Shown here: in pieces, positions 41,657 through 51,295 of the stretch
Position numbering within the stretch: the stretch's first letter is position 1
Layout: the number at the start of each line of letters is the position of its first letter
Source of the DNA: Notospermus geniculatus
Lineage: Eukaryota > Nemertea > Pilidiophora > Heteronemertea > Lineidae
NCBI GenBank assembly: GCA_002633025.1
Contig: NMRB01000640.1
Coordinates: 53,582-117,581, forward strand
DNA length: 64,000 bases
Direction of reading: 5' to 3'
Notes under the pieces: model-generated
Seen by the model: the letters and a program-made list of their open reading frames with translations, nothing else
The model's database searches: none
What the model was told of the DNA's origin: nothing
Translations under genes and position numbers: made by a program

Positions 41657-42060
41657 CATTCGGAACTTCCAAAGGCAACTGCTCGGCAATTTCCGTGACG
41701 GCTCGCATTTCCCCTCGGACACAATTCCAAGGCAGCCATCTTGAATGCGCAGTGCCTTCAGTTTCTGTGGCTTTGGATGCGGTCGCCTGCGCATGAACGA
41801 AATAGGTCACACAAAAACGTTGCGTTATTGATCAATAATTGGCAGATTGGATGAGATATCGGTAAGTTTATATATAATTAGTCTCAACCTATCCAGGAAA
41901 TAAGGTTGGATATCTTAGCGGGCCAAAATTCGGCGAAAATAGTCCCACGGTCGGTCACGTGGGTTTGTTGATAACAACATGGCTGCCTTGGACTTGTGTC
42001 CGAGGTGAAATGCGCCGCCCAGTGGATAGATAAGCAGTTCGCCTCAGGTCGTTCCGAATG
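41657..42060. mobile_element. Family H MULE-like element (H1), 9-bp duplication
   Basis: Ends CATTCGGAAC and GTTCCGAATG; the arms share CCTCGGACACAA and CCAAGGCAGCCAT. The 9-base CGCAATATC is directly repeated at 41648-41656 and 42061-42069. Long inverted ends plus a 9-bp duplication are the Mutator/MULE signature. No transposase is encoded in 404 bases. Confidence 0.85.
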
Positions 42061-42069
42061 CGCAATATC

Positions 42070-42570
42070 GACACTGTCATCGAACGGCATCCGCCATTTT
42101 GATTTTTGCGGCGGCGGATGGATATGTGATCAGGCCTCGCATATCACAACCGTGATACTCCGCGAAGATCAGAAACTTGCGCGTAAACAACTACATTCAC
42201 GCGTAAGCTTCTCCCTGCAATCGATGTGTCACAGTTTCAAAGTGAATAGTTCAAAAAAAGGTGGAATAAGTGTATAACATCTGGGGATGCTTGGTCACGT
42301 GGGTAAACAAAATGCACGCGGCCATGGACTACTTTGGTCTCAGAATAACTGAAAAACCTCGAGATATCTTGCCACAAATGATTATGCTTTACAATATTTT
42401 TATTGTGTTTTGCATCTAAGCCTCATTTTGACCTAGGCAGACCTATATAATATTATTTATGTCTTCCTTTGGACGTATAACCGTGTACTAGATCTACTGC
42501 GCATGGTGACGCTTGTTTATTGAGTGAACGGCCGACCGCTTCACAATGGTAAGGAATTCCTGTTCAATCC
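42070..42570. other. Intergenic DNA, nothing recognised
   Basis: No coding signature or repeat border noticed. Confidence 0.4.
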
Positions 42571-42574
42571 TTAA

Positions 42575-42784
42575 AGGACCACAGTATTGCTTCCCAATAC
42601 TGCGTTACACCTACCCGCGTTAAGGGAGACCTCTATTGACGACTTGGTAAACTACGCATGCTACTGCGTGCATTGTAGTGTAATCACACATTCTCCAACA
42701 CTGGGGCGAAAGGCTTAACTACAGTATTGGAGAATGGTACCGGTGGTGCCGGCTGTCGACAGAACGTGGCAATACCGTGGTGCT
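42575..42784. mobile_element. Family K MITE, TTAA duplication
   Basis: AGGACCACAGTATTGCTTCC and CAATACCGTGGTGCT between TTAA at 42571-42574 and 42785-42788. Internal ACATTCTCCAACACTGGGGC and GGTGCCGGCTGTCGAC are shared with the other family copies. Confidence 0.75.
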
Positions 42785-43307
42785 TTAAGACTCGGTGATG
42801 ATCGTAATGCCTTCCTAGAGGCTTCCTGAATGCCTTCCTAGAGGCTTCCTGACAGGATTCGTGTTGATCGTGGGGACTTCGTGTTGATCTTGAGGACACA
42901 ACGCCACCACGAAGAGTGTACGAAATTCAGAAAACTTCGTACAGGCATCGTGGTGACATCGTGACTCAGTACATGTTAATGTAGCATGTGAACACGACGC
43001 TTGCACGAAGCATACATGAAGACAACACGGAGGTGCACGACGCCTGCCGAAGTGATTACGAAAGTCGGATTGAGCCCACACCAATCAGATCGCTGCCCGC
43101 CCAGCGGATTTCCCTCAAGTCCGCGCTCCGTTTGGCGGGAACACGTCTGATTGGTCACCAAGTTCGTGAAAAATTGTACATGTACACAAATCGTAATTAA
43201 TCATAATAGCTTCGTAATGTTCGTGATGGCATCCTATTGCTTTCCTAATGACTTCCTACAGCGTTCCTAGACACTTCGTAGAGGCTTCGTGATAATCGTA
43301 CCCATTG
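42785..43307. repeat. Region of short direct repeats
   Basis: AATGCCTTCCTAGAGGCTTC is repeated in tandem at about 42808-42850, and looser versions (CTTCCTACAGCG, CTTCGTAGAGGCTTCG) recur at 43240-43290. GTGTTGATCGT-type words link it to the ATCGTGG-rich region at 43933-44335. Probably a decayed element. Confidence 0.45.
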
Positions 43308-43318
43308 TAAAGCCCTGG

Positions 43319-43443
43319 GCCGACCGCACAGAAAGTCCGATAGTGCTACCGGGGCCTATCGGCAGTTATGTATGATGCATTTACCCATTAACTAAACTGC
43401 CGATAGGCACCGAAAGCACTATCGGACTTTCTGTGCGGTCCGC
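43319..43443. mobile_element. MITE F in the C2 terminus, CCTGG/CCAGG flanks
   Basis: GCCGACCGCACAGAAAGTCC and GGACTTTCTGTGCGGTCCGC are inverted. Left flank CCTGG 43314-43318, right flank CCAGG 43444-43448. The intact C terminus reads AAAGCCCAGGTCACAC with a single CCAGG, so the pentamer was duplicated on insertion and one copy changed at its central base. Confidence 0.78.
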
Positions 43444-43465
43444 CCAGGTCACACTGTGGCGACTA

Positions 43466-43604
43466 AAGGCCTGTTTCCACTACAGCGGTTCACAGGCATT
43501 GGGACAATCAACAGGCTTTGTATTGTTAAACCATCGAAGGATTATCCAAACCCCTGTGAAAAACGCACCGCTCGCCGCAAAATCGCTCTAGTGGAAACAG
43601 GCCT
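43466..43604. mobile_element. MITE D in C2, TA duplication
   Basis: AAGGCCTGTTTCCACTACAG and TCTAGTGGAAACAGGCCT are flanked by TA. Inner arms ACAGCGGTTCACAGG and GTGAAAAACGCACCGCTCGC are partly complementary. Confidence 0.7.
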
Positions 43605-43932
43605 TAACGCGGGCGAATTTCCGCGAACTAGAATGAAATGGTCCACGGACCATGTGCTCACCCCTTTGGACATAATAGTGTAATGACAGAGAGAGGTATG
43701 TGCATGGTCCATGGACCATTTCATTCTAGTTCGCGGGGATTCGCCCGCCTTAGTCGCCACAGTGTGACCTGGGCTTTACCATGTTTACGAACGTCACGAT
43801 TGGCCATTCGTAGCTGATCGTGGAATATTTGTTTAATTCTCTGACGTTTCACGTTTGGATACGAGGTGATGCGAGTCGATACGTTCTGATGCGCGTGGAT
43901 GCGATACGGTCACGATTGCCCAATTTCAGGTG

Positions 43933-44335
43933 ACACGAATCGCGCCACGATTGAAATCGTGGTGTTAATCGTGGAGTAATCGTGGTGATCCTAAGATCTC
44001 ATCACATCTTGAGGGCAATCGTGACAATCATGTTGATCGTAGAAAATTTTTGAATCGTTCAAAACTTTTCTACGATCAATACGATTGCCACGACTGACTC
44101 AAGATGTGATAGATCTGACAGGATCACCACGATTAAGACCACGGTTTCAATCGTGGCGTGATTCGTGATAGTGGGAACACAGCATAACCGTCCAAAACTT
44201 TCCTACTATCAACATGATTGCCACGCCCGACCTCCAGATCTGATAAGATCTGATAGGATCCCCACAATTCCTCCACGAGTAAGACCACGATCTCAATCGT
44301 TGGGCGATTCGTGATAGTTGGAACATAGCATAAGT
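43933..44335. mobile_element. ATCGTGG-rich foldback with extra half copy
   Basis: The centre near 44055 separates TTGATCGTAGAAAATTTTTG from AAAACTTTTCTACGATCAAT. Arms run out to CACGAATCGCGCCACGATTG and its complement near 44168. A direct, diverged repeat of the right arm follows at 44171-44335. Confidence 0.6.
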
Positions 44336-44355
44336 TTAAGTAGCATATAGAATCC

Positions 44356-45056
44356 TATGGCACGCCGTTTGCTTCAAAAATTCCAAACAAGATTTATTTA
44401 AATCGACAGGAATATTTTTCAGTTGAAGCGCAGTTTTAAAAATTCAAATCGTATATTTTTAAGTTGAAAGGAATAAAAGCTCACGCCAACTTTGGTTTTA
44501 CATTTCACAACTTAAATTTCATTTCATAACTCATATTATTTTATTCCAACTTTAAAACTTACTTATTCGCTTGTGAAACGTCATTTTACGCAAAATTAAG
44601 TTGAAATCACAGAAATGTGAGTGGACATTCAAATAATTTAAGTTGGAGGGATAAGAAAATAAGTCGAACATTATGACATCGTCAATTCTTGTGCACATCA
44701 AGAACATCCTCCACTGTATTCGAATCGGCCTCGTTTTGGTAGTTCTCAATGTGCACAAGAATTGCTGACGTCATAATGTTCGACTTCTTTTCTTTGAATG
44801 TCGACTCACGTTTCCGCGATTTGAGCTTAATTTTGCGTGAAATGACGTTTATGTAAACTTCAAAGTTGGGATAAAATAATAGGAGTTATGAAATGAAAAT
44901 TTAAGTTGTGAAATATAAAAACAAAGTTGGAGTGAATTTTATTCCTTTCAACTTAAAAATATACGATTTCAACTTAAAAATTGGACTTCAACTGAAAAAT
45001 ATTTCTGTCAACTTAAATATATTTAGTTTGGAATTTTTGAAGCAAACGGCGTGCCA
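44356..45056. mobile_element. Giant foldback with 8-bp direct flanks
   Basis: TATGGCACGCCGTTTGCTTC and GAAGCAAACGGCGTGCCA are the ends; arms are about 320 bases rich in TTAAGTTGAAAT-type words. TAGAATCC is repeated at 44348-44355 and 45057-45064. An 8-bp duplication fits hAT-type insertion; a TA target is an alternative because TA is also shared. Confidence 0.7.
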
Positions 45057-45065
45057 TAGAATCCC

Positions 45066-45206
45066 ACTTAAGTTGCTTACAATTAATTTAAAATGTACAT
45101 ATGTGCCTTACTTTGACTTACTTAAGTCCAACTGTGACACTTATCTTTTGTTCAACACAAAAGATAAGTACCACACTTTGACTTAAGTATGTTTATGAAT
45201 ATGGAC
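45066..45206. mobile_element. MITE with GTCCATATTCATAAAC end, CCTGG flank
   Basis: The right end reads GTTTATGAATATGGAC followed by CCTGG at 45207-45211. The inner palindrome ACTTATCTTTTGTTCAACAC / AAAAGATAAGT is intact. The left terminus is not clear. The end sequence resembles family B. Confidence 0.55.
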
Positions 45207-45211
45207 CCTGG

Positions 45212-46005
45212 CCTTTACGGTTCAGTCACTCGGCTCTTTCATCCTTAGCCCAAGCCCATCGCGTGCAGCTTATTTTTGTGTCCTTTTGGGACAATCTCTC
45301 CTTAATTAGTACTTGTGGCAATCATGATCTCGTATTCGACGCAAGCCAAGGATTACCCTCTTTATCCATTTATCAGTAGCCAAATCCACTTACCAGGGTA
45401 CAGTTACAAAGACGCCATCCGACGATGATGATCATGGCGGAGCTAATTGGAAGCATCAACAACCAGTGGCACATTGGCAAGTGGAACATTGGCAAGTGCC
45501 GCGGGTGTCAGACACTTGTCCATGCCTTGGTCAGACCATGTGCCATTCTGAACGGCTTAAGGCGCCTCTCCACGTGAGAGATTTTTCGCGCAAGTTGGCT
45601 GTCTATGGGCATCTCAACTGCGAGCAATAGGCCCTAACTAATGGGATGTTGTTTACCAAACACTTTCTTTGATCAAAAGTGTTACATCTTCATACAACAT
45701 CCAGGTTTTTAGAGGGAAATTTGAAATGACAGTTCTTAAAGATAATGTATCACGACTTCATTGTTTACATTCAATGTTTGTAAACATGCATGTTTACATC
45801 ATGTTATTTGGACATTTTGGGACATGCCAAACCACCAAATTGAATACTTTTGGAGTCAAAAGAATTTCTAGAGGGGCACGCCACCAACAAATTACTCATA
45901 AGACAATAAAGCACTGGACATAAACAAACGAAATGTAAATAAACACTGATTTTCGTGGCCCGCGAAAATACCCGTGATACATATCTTTAAGGCGAGATAA
46001 CCTCT
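45212..46005. other. Intergenic DNA with a repeat L fragment
   Basis: Repeat L (GGCCCTAACTAATGGGATGT, AAACACTTTCTTTGATCAAA) occupies about 45625-45730. No gene recognised elsewhere. Confidence 0.45.
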
Positions 46006-46093
46006 TTAAAGGGCCGGTTTTTATCGCGGCGATTTTAACGCTGTTGACGATATCGCATCAAAACGCCCGTCAAAACGCCAACAGCGGGTGACA

Positions 46094-47212
46094 TAGTCTC
46101 GGACACCCAGCCGTTCAAACTACGTGATATGAACGTCTGGGCCAGACCACCATTTCCACTGTAATACAGTGCATTGTGGGTAATGCTGTAGAAGGTCACG
46201 TGACATAAGATGGTTGCTTCCATTAATGGATTATTATTTCACCTCGCAACCTTCCAAAATGTCTGAATCTGGCAATGAATCGATTGCTGAAGTGATCTGA
46301 AACAACGTACAACTTACTGGAGTTCAATTTCACGCTGAAAACTGAGCAGGAATTGTGTATCCGTGTGGAAGACGTCGTCGAGAAATCCCAACTGACATTT
46401 TATGGTCGTCGCCATGATGAGATCACATGATCACTTCTTGCCCAATGAGCAGCCGGATTTGGATTTTCAAATGGGAGGAATCGGCGGATGAAAATGAATG
46501 ACTAGCTCTGTCCCAGATTAGCCAATCAGCGACCGGTGATGAAATAAAATCACCGTCACAACAGAATCGTCGCTCTGTCCCAGACCCTCGTATATGCTAT
46601 GCATTATACAGGGTGAGTCAAAAAAAATGTCACTCCAAATTTCTTGGCCTGTCACACCAAAACTATGAAAGGTACAAAAACATCAATGATACCATCGTTT
46701 TCCTATGGGCAATGACTAAGTCTAGTGCAAGAATCAGCCATGTGTGGCGAAGCATATGGTCGGCAGAGCCCATTGTTCCACGAGGACCATAAATGCAAGT
46801 TACACAATGCTCTTTCCCTCATCTCCAAAAATTGCTCTCTGGACAGCTGTGAACTGTGGTCTTTCCATGTTCAGGATTGCTTCCAACATCAAAATGTGCC
46901 TTGCATAGGCCTGCAGGGGTAAACCACAGTTATGCAATGGAATATTAAGGGTAAAAGCCCACTGACTGGAAACTTCATTTCTTTGACATTGTGTAACTTG
47001 CATTTATGGTCCTCGTGGAACAATGGGCTCTGCCGACCATATGCTTCGCCACACATGACTGATTCTTGCACTAGACTTAGTCATTGCCCATAGGAAAACA
47101 ATGGTATCATTGATGTTTTTGTACCTTTCATAGTTTTGGTGTGACAGGCCTAGAAATTTGGAGTGACATTTTTTTTGACTCACCCTGTACAGGGTCTGGG
47201 CGCCCGAGACTA
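46094..47212. mobile_element. Family M element (M2), 9-bp duplication
   Basis: Ends TAGTCTCGGACACCCAG and CTGGGCGCCCGAGACTA. CGGGTGACA is repeated at 46085-46093 and 47213-47221. It is the reverse complement of M1 and carries the foldback at 46609-47187 but not element E. Confidence 0.85.
46609..47187. mobile_element. Foldback with mariner-like ends, TA duplication
   Basis: CAGGGTGAGTCAAAAAAAAT and its complement; arms exceed 200 bases (to about GCAAGTTACACAATG). TA at 46607-46608 and 47188-47189. M1 has an empty site (single TA at 5178-5179), so the insertion is proven. Confidence 0.85.
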
Positions 47213-47520
47213 CGGGTGACATCGCCAGCGAGAGAAAAAAGCCATGTTAAAACTCGCCGGCGAGAAATCGCTGTAACGCTTCGGCGATAAGATCTCTGGT
47301 AAAAACATCAATCGCAGCGGAGATGCAATATCGCTCTTCAGAACGCCAATGAAAATGACCGAAAAGCCACGAGCGATGCCTATCGCTGTAGCGGCAAAAA
47401 GCCATGTCTTCACATGGCTATTTTGTCGCAAGGGATGAAGAATCGCCCGTGAAAATTGAAATCGGCGATAAACCAGCTAATTGAAAACGGTCCATCGACC
47501 TACGGAGCGATATCCGTTTT

Positions 47521-47720
47521 TAAGCCCGTGTCACACTGTGGCGAGGCGGGCGAATCCCTGCGAACTGGAATGAAAAGGTCCATGGACCATGTACATACCT
47601 CTCTGTCATTACACTATTATGTCCAAAGGGGTGAGCACATGGTCCATGGTCCATGGACCATTTCATTCTAGTTCGCGGGGATTCGCCCGCCTAAGTCGCC
47701 ACAGTGTGACCTGGGCTTTA
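47521..47720. mobile_element. Family C element (C3), near complete
   Basis: TAAGCCCGTGTCACACTGTG and CACAGTGTGACCTGGGCTTT ends, CATGGACCAT core with one extra ATGGTCC unit. The left pentamer is mutated (CCGTG), the right is intact (CCTGG). Confidence 0.75.
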
Positions 47721-47953
47721 CTGAGCGCTAAAAAAGTGGCGATTATCGCGGCGATAAAAACGCCCGTCAAACCGCCCCTTAAGATATTCATAAATAAATA
47801 AATAAACCACCGTCGTTCTAAAGGAGTTGTAAAGCCAGCGGCAGACCGGCGATATAGACTGGTTCCCGTGTTTCCCGCCTCCACTCCAGCCGCGCTTCAC
47901 TAGACTGGTTCCCGTCTTCGCTGCTCGGCTCCAGCGACGCTCCACTCCACAAA

Positions 47954-49559
47954 CATTCGGAACGACCTGAGGCGAACTGCTTATCTGTCCACTGGGCGGC
48001 GCATTTCACCTCGGACACAAGTCCAAGGCAGCCATATTGTTCATCAACAAACCCACGTGACCGACTGTGGGACTATTTGGCCGAATTTTGGCCTGGATGT
48101 TCAACCTTATTTGCTAGACGCAATGATCCCGGAACCCGCCGACAGGCGGCAGTACACGACGAAGGCCTTTATGGATCGCTGCTGATATTTTTATAGTGTA
48201 GGTGATTTTCGGGTTTGTAGCTCATAGGCGTTCGTTTGGTACCAAGGGGATGAAGTTGCTCGTTGTTATGGCTGTCCATCAATAGATAATTGGGAAAGAT
48301 GTAAGCTTAGATAGTGACTCATACTGTGGAGAAAGCGATGTTGGATTTAAAGATATTTGGGTGTTTTTGGAGATGCACAAGTATTGTTGACGTAACGATA
48401 TGCCACCGCCTGTTGCAAGCGCTGTACTGGTCTGCGTCGTGTACGGCAGTGAAGTGTGCATTGTGTCAGGCGGTTGAACAGCACAAGTTTTCGTGACGTC
48501 ATGGGTTTCAGCCGCCGGCTTATGATGTACACGTTGCTTCGGGAAGTACAGTGCAGAAATGAATGCAAAAAGTCAGGCGATTCAACAGCTCAGATTTTGA
48601 TGACATAGTTGGAACAAATCTATATGCCCATTGCGTATGGTTGGCCTCTGGGGTGGGAGAGTGCAGTGTGTGTATTGGAGAGTGGGAGAATTGCCAAAGA
48701 GGTCACGTCGAGTGGGATTTTGTTTGTTTTTTAATGTACTTTTGTTTTCGGGACGCAAGGGCCTACGCTGCGTGCGGCTTCCACTCGGTTGTGTGTTTTT
48801 GTGTAGGCCACATGTTGCTCTATTGCAAACAGAAGGTGAAAAGAAGAGGGAAAGAAGATTATGGTGTGAGAAGAACATCATGGACTAGGCCTAGGCGTAC
48901 CGATACACCCTTATTTTACGGCTTCCAGTCGGTTGTGTGTTTTTTTCGTGGGCCACTGTTGCTCTATTCCAAACAGAGGGGAAAGACACCAACACTCTGT
49001 GAGAGGATGCATTGGCCATACGTGGACAATGCATCCTCTCACCAACCACCCATTCTGCCACTTAGTTACCATTCACATTGACCACAACCATTCCACCTTG
49101 GCGGCAGAGTCGGTTGGCGTTCGCCTGTCACTGTAGCTAGGCCTAGGCCTCCGCCCTTTAGTTCTTCAGAGGCATGCCCTATTACCTTCCGTTTTCAGTT
49201 ATAACTTTATCACTCATTGTTGCACAAAACAACCATCTATTCAGAAACAAATCCTCTAAAATCTATCCCTACCCCCACCCTGGTTCCGTTAACTCTGGAT
49301 AAGTTGAGGCATATTATATATAAACGTGCCGGTATCTCACCCAATCTGCCAATTATTCATCCAATAACGCAACGTTTTTGTGTGACCTATTTAGTTCATG
49401 CGTAGGGTTCTGCAGGCGTGATGAGGCGACCGCATTTGAACTCTCACAAACGGGCAGCAATCCTTGCGCATTCAAGATGGCTGCCTTGGAATTGTGTCCG
49501 AGGGGAAATGCGAGTCGTCACGGAAATTGCCGAGCGGTTGCCTTCGGAAGTTCCGAATG
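47954..49559. mobile_element. Family H MULE-like element (H2) with 1.2-kb unique interior
   Basis: Ends CATTCGGAAC and GTTCCGAATG; the 9-base CTCCACAAA is repeated at 47945-47953 and 49560-49568. Both arms match H1, but about 48121-49300 is absent from H1. That interior contains a 172-codon frame (48563-49081) and an imperfect direct repeat (GGTTGTGTGTTTTTG near 48788, GGTTGTGTGTTTTTT near 48929). It could be captured host DNA or the lost interior of the family. Confidence 0.8.
48563..49081 (+). CDS. Unrecognised open frame inside H2
   Basis: A 172-codon frame lies in the unique interior of H2. The product is rich in Cys, Val and Arg and contains two similar segments (ACGFHSVVCFCVGHMLLYCK and FYGFQSVVCFFRGPLLLYSK), reflecting a DNA duplication. 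I recognise no transposase motif (no DDE region, no zinc finger of the MULE type) and no host family. It may be non-coding. If expressed it would be a transposon-borne or captured sequence. Confidence 0.25.
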   Translation: MQKVRRFNSSDFDDIVGTNLYAHCVWLASGVGECSVCIGEWENCQRGHVEWDFVCFLMYFCFRDARAYAACGFHSVVCFCVGHMLLYCKQKVKRRGKEDYGVRRTSWTRPRRTDTPLFYGFQSVVCFFRGPLLLYSKQRGKTPTLCERMHWPYVDNASSHQPPILPLSYHSH

Positions 49560-49975
49560 CTCCACAAAGTGGAATGAGCGCCGCGGGAGTTGAGCGGCAA
49601 AGACGGGAACCAGTCACAGGCGATATCGCCAGGGATCGACTTGCGAGCCACCGCAGACAAGGCGACGCCTCTCTTGTGTACGCAGAGCACGGACTCTCTT
49701 CCAACAACTCTATCAATAGTCCATTTCCACTGAAGCTAGGCGTACACATTGACGGCAAAACTCAATGCGGTTAAGGGGTGTTTTCAAAGTCGACTGACCC
49801 AACGCTGCTGTACTCGTCAATCAGCCGGGTCAGTCGACCTCGGCCCGGGTCGAGCACGGATAAACTGTGCTAGTGGAAAGAGGTTTATGTCTCCTGTTGC
49901 TCGGTAGTCTCCTGTTCCATGGAGGCTGCCGTTAATGAAACCATGTGATATGAGCACGAATGCTGATTCACCCAG

Positions 49976-50795
49976 GCGAATCAGTATCCTGGGCGCCGAG
50001 TCTTCGGGTGGCAAGTGCAGATTCCGAGTCCCCCGGTATTCCTGAATCCCGCGCGAAGAGACGACAGCGATGAGAATGCGACCTCTCCTGCTTCATCAGC
50101 ATGGTAAGATTTACTTGGTCACACTTGCATTCGGATCTATTGATTAAGATATCGGTCGCTCTTGACAGCGTCACGAAGCGAAAAACTTTGAATGCCTGGT
50201 GCGTGCCGTAGGCCTACTGACAGCCGTCTGGCTGGCCGTGGCGATCAGATGCTTATATTTACAATATTCTGCAAATACATTCAAAATAAGTAACTGATTA
50301 CGGCAGGTTATTCACTCTAGATCCGAACGCACCACTGCAAAAACAGGCCCGTAGCAGCCCTCTGATGAGTGGGGGGCCCTGGCAGGGTCGGATCCAGGAT
50401 TGACAGAAAGGGGGCGTAGCTCGACGGTGCGCTGAGCATGGAAAAGGAAGTGAGAAGCGAAAAGGGGGGTCTGGGGGTCCCCCCCAGAAAAATTTGACAA
50501 TTTAAGTGCTTTAGATGCATTTTCCTGGGATCTGAGAGCAAAAATATGGACATATAAAATAGACATTTGGGCCAAGGTATTTTTTTCGCAAAAAAGTGTG
50601 GGGGGGCCCGGGACCCCCCCCCCCCCCCCGGCTCCTACGGGCCTGAAAAATCTTACACTTACTGTGGCATTTGGGAGCTTGAACATCTTTTTCTGGCCCT
50701 TCCTCGGGCGAGGACGCCATTTTGCGCGGGATTCAGGAATCAGCACTTGCCACGCAGAAGACTCGGCGCTCAGGATACTGATTCGCCGGGGTGTG
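49976..50795. mobile_element. Inverted repeat pair around a dispersed repeat
   Basis: GCGAATCAGTATCCTGGGCG and CCGAGTCTTC, GGCAAGTGCAGATTCC, TATTCCTGAATCCCGCGC (49976-50060) are inverted at 50720-50795. Between them lies the C-run repeat at 50330-50640. Confidence 0.6.
50330..50640 (+). repeat. Dispersed repeat with C/G runs
   Basis: GGGGGTCTGGGGGTCC-type runs, GCATTTTCCTGGGATCTGAG and a run of about 17 C at 50615-50632. It shares its layout with 9340-9575. Hard to assemble; open frames over it are proline/glycine artefacts. Confidence 0.5.
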
Positions 50796-50984
50796 ATTGT
50801 TTTTCTTATCGCTTCCCGCCATCGCCGCCACAGCACACCAGGCAATATGCTCGGCGACAAGCGATTCCTCTCGCCAAAAAGTCAAGCCTGTTTGATACTG
50901 CACGATAATAGCTGGCGAGAAGATTCCACGGATCACTGTCCAGCGTACACCTGGCGTTAACAGACGATGGCGACCAGATCGAAC

Positions 50985-51105
50985 GTTTGCGATATCGCCT
51001 GGTGGGTAGACTGGTTCTTGTCTTCGCCGCTGCACTCCCGCGGCGTTCGCTCCACAACTCACAGTAGCGCCATGGAGCGGCAACGACGGGAACCAGTCTA
51101 CTGGT
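50985..51105. mobile_element. Palindromic relative of the element at 47849-49630
   Basis: GATATCGCCTGGTGGGTAGA, CTGGTTCTTGTCTTCGCCGC on the left; GCGGCAACGACGGGAACCAG on the right. Confidence 0.55.
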
Positions 51106-51146
51106 GTGCTGCTGGCTGAAGGTGGAGCAATCTAAAACGAACCCCG

Positions 51147-51269
51147 GTGTAATATTATTAAATGCACCCCGTTACAGAATGCCCTACGGGCATTCTATAA
51201 CGGCCTTCGGCCGTTATAGAATGCACCCCCGGGCATTTCAGGGAGGGGTGCATTTAATAATATTACACT
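51147..51269. mobile_element. Palindromic MITE with a CTTCGG-capped hairpin
   Basis: GTGTAATATTATTAAATGCA and its complement form the ends. At 51190-51224 a perfect stem (GCATTCTATAACGGC with its complement) closes on CTTCG. It lies just downstream of the GPCR stop codon, on the GPCR's 3' side. Confidence 0.75.
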
Positions 51270-51295
51270 GACGGCACGCATGCCAGATTGGGCAA

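Larger units (their letters stand above)
43308..43778. mobile_element. Family C element (C2) carrying two nested MITEs
   Basis: Outer ends TAAAGCCC and GGGCTTTA. The right arm GACTAAGGCGGGCGAATCC-type sequence and CATTTCATTCTAGTTCGCGG match C1 and C3. MITE F splits its left terminus and MITE D its left arm. Confidence 0.75.
46010..47778. mobile_element. Element O, TTAA duplication, host of several insertions
   Basis: AGGGCCGGTTTTTATCGCGG at the left; the right end on the other strand starts AGGGGCGGTTTGACGGGCGT. TTAA lies at 46006-46009 and 47779-47782. Its own sequence is 46010-46093 and 47222-47778 minus C3, and is rich in GGCGAT words. It contains M2 and C3. Confidence 0.65.
47849..49630. 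mobile_element. Element with GACTGGTTCCCGTC arms, host of H2
   Basis: GGCGATATAGACTGGTTCCC and a second GACTGGTTCCCGTCTTCGCT on the left face GACGGGAACCAGTCACAGGC and GATATCGCC on the right. H2 lies between them. A related uninterrupted palindrome is at about 50990-51100. Confidence 0.55.
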
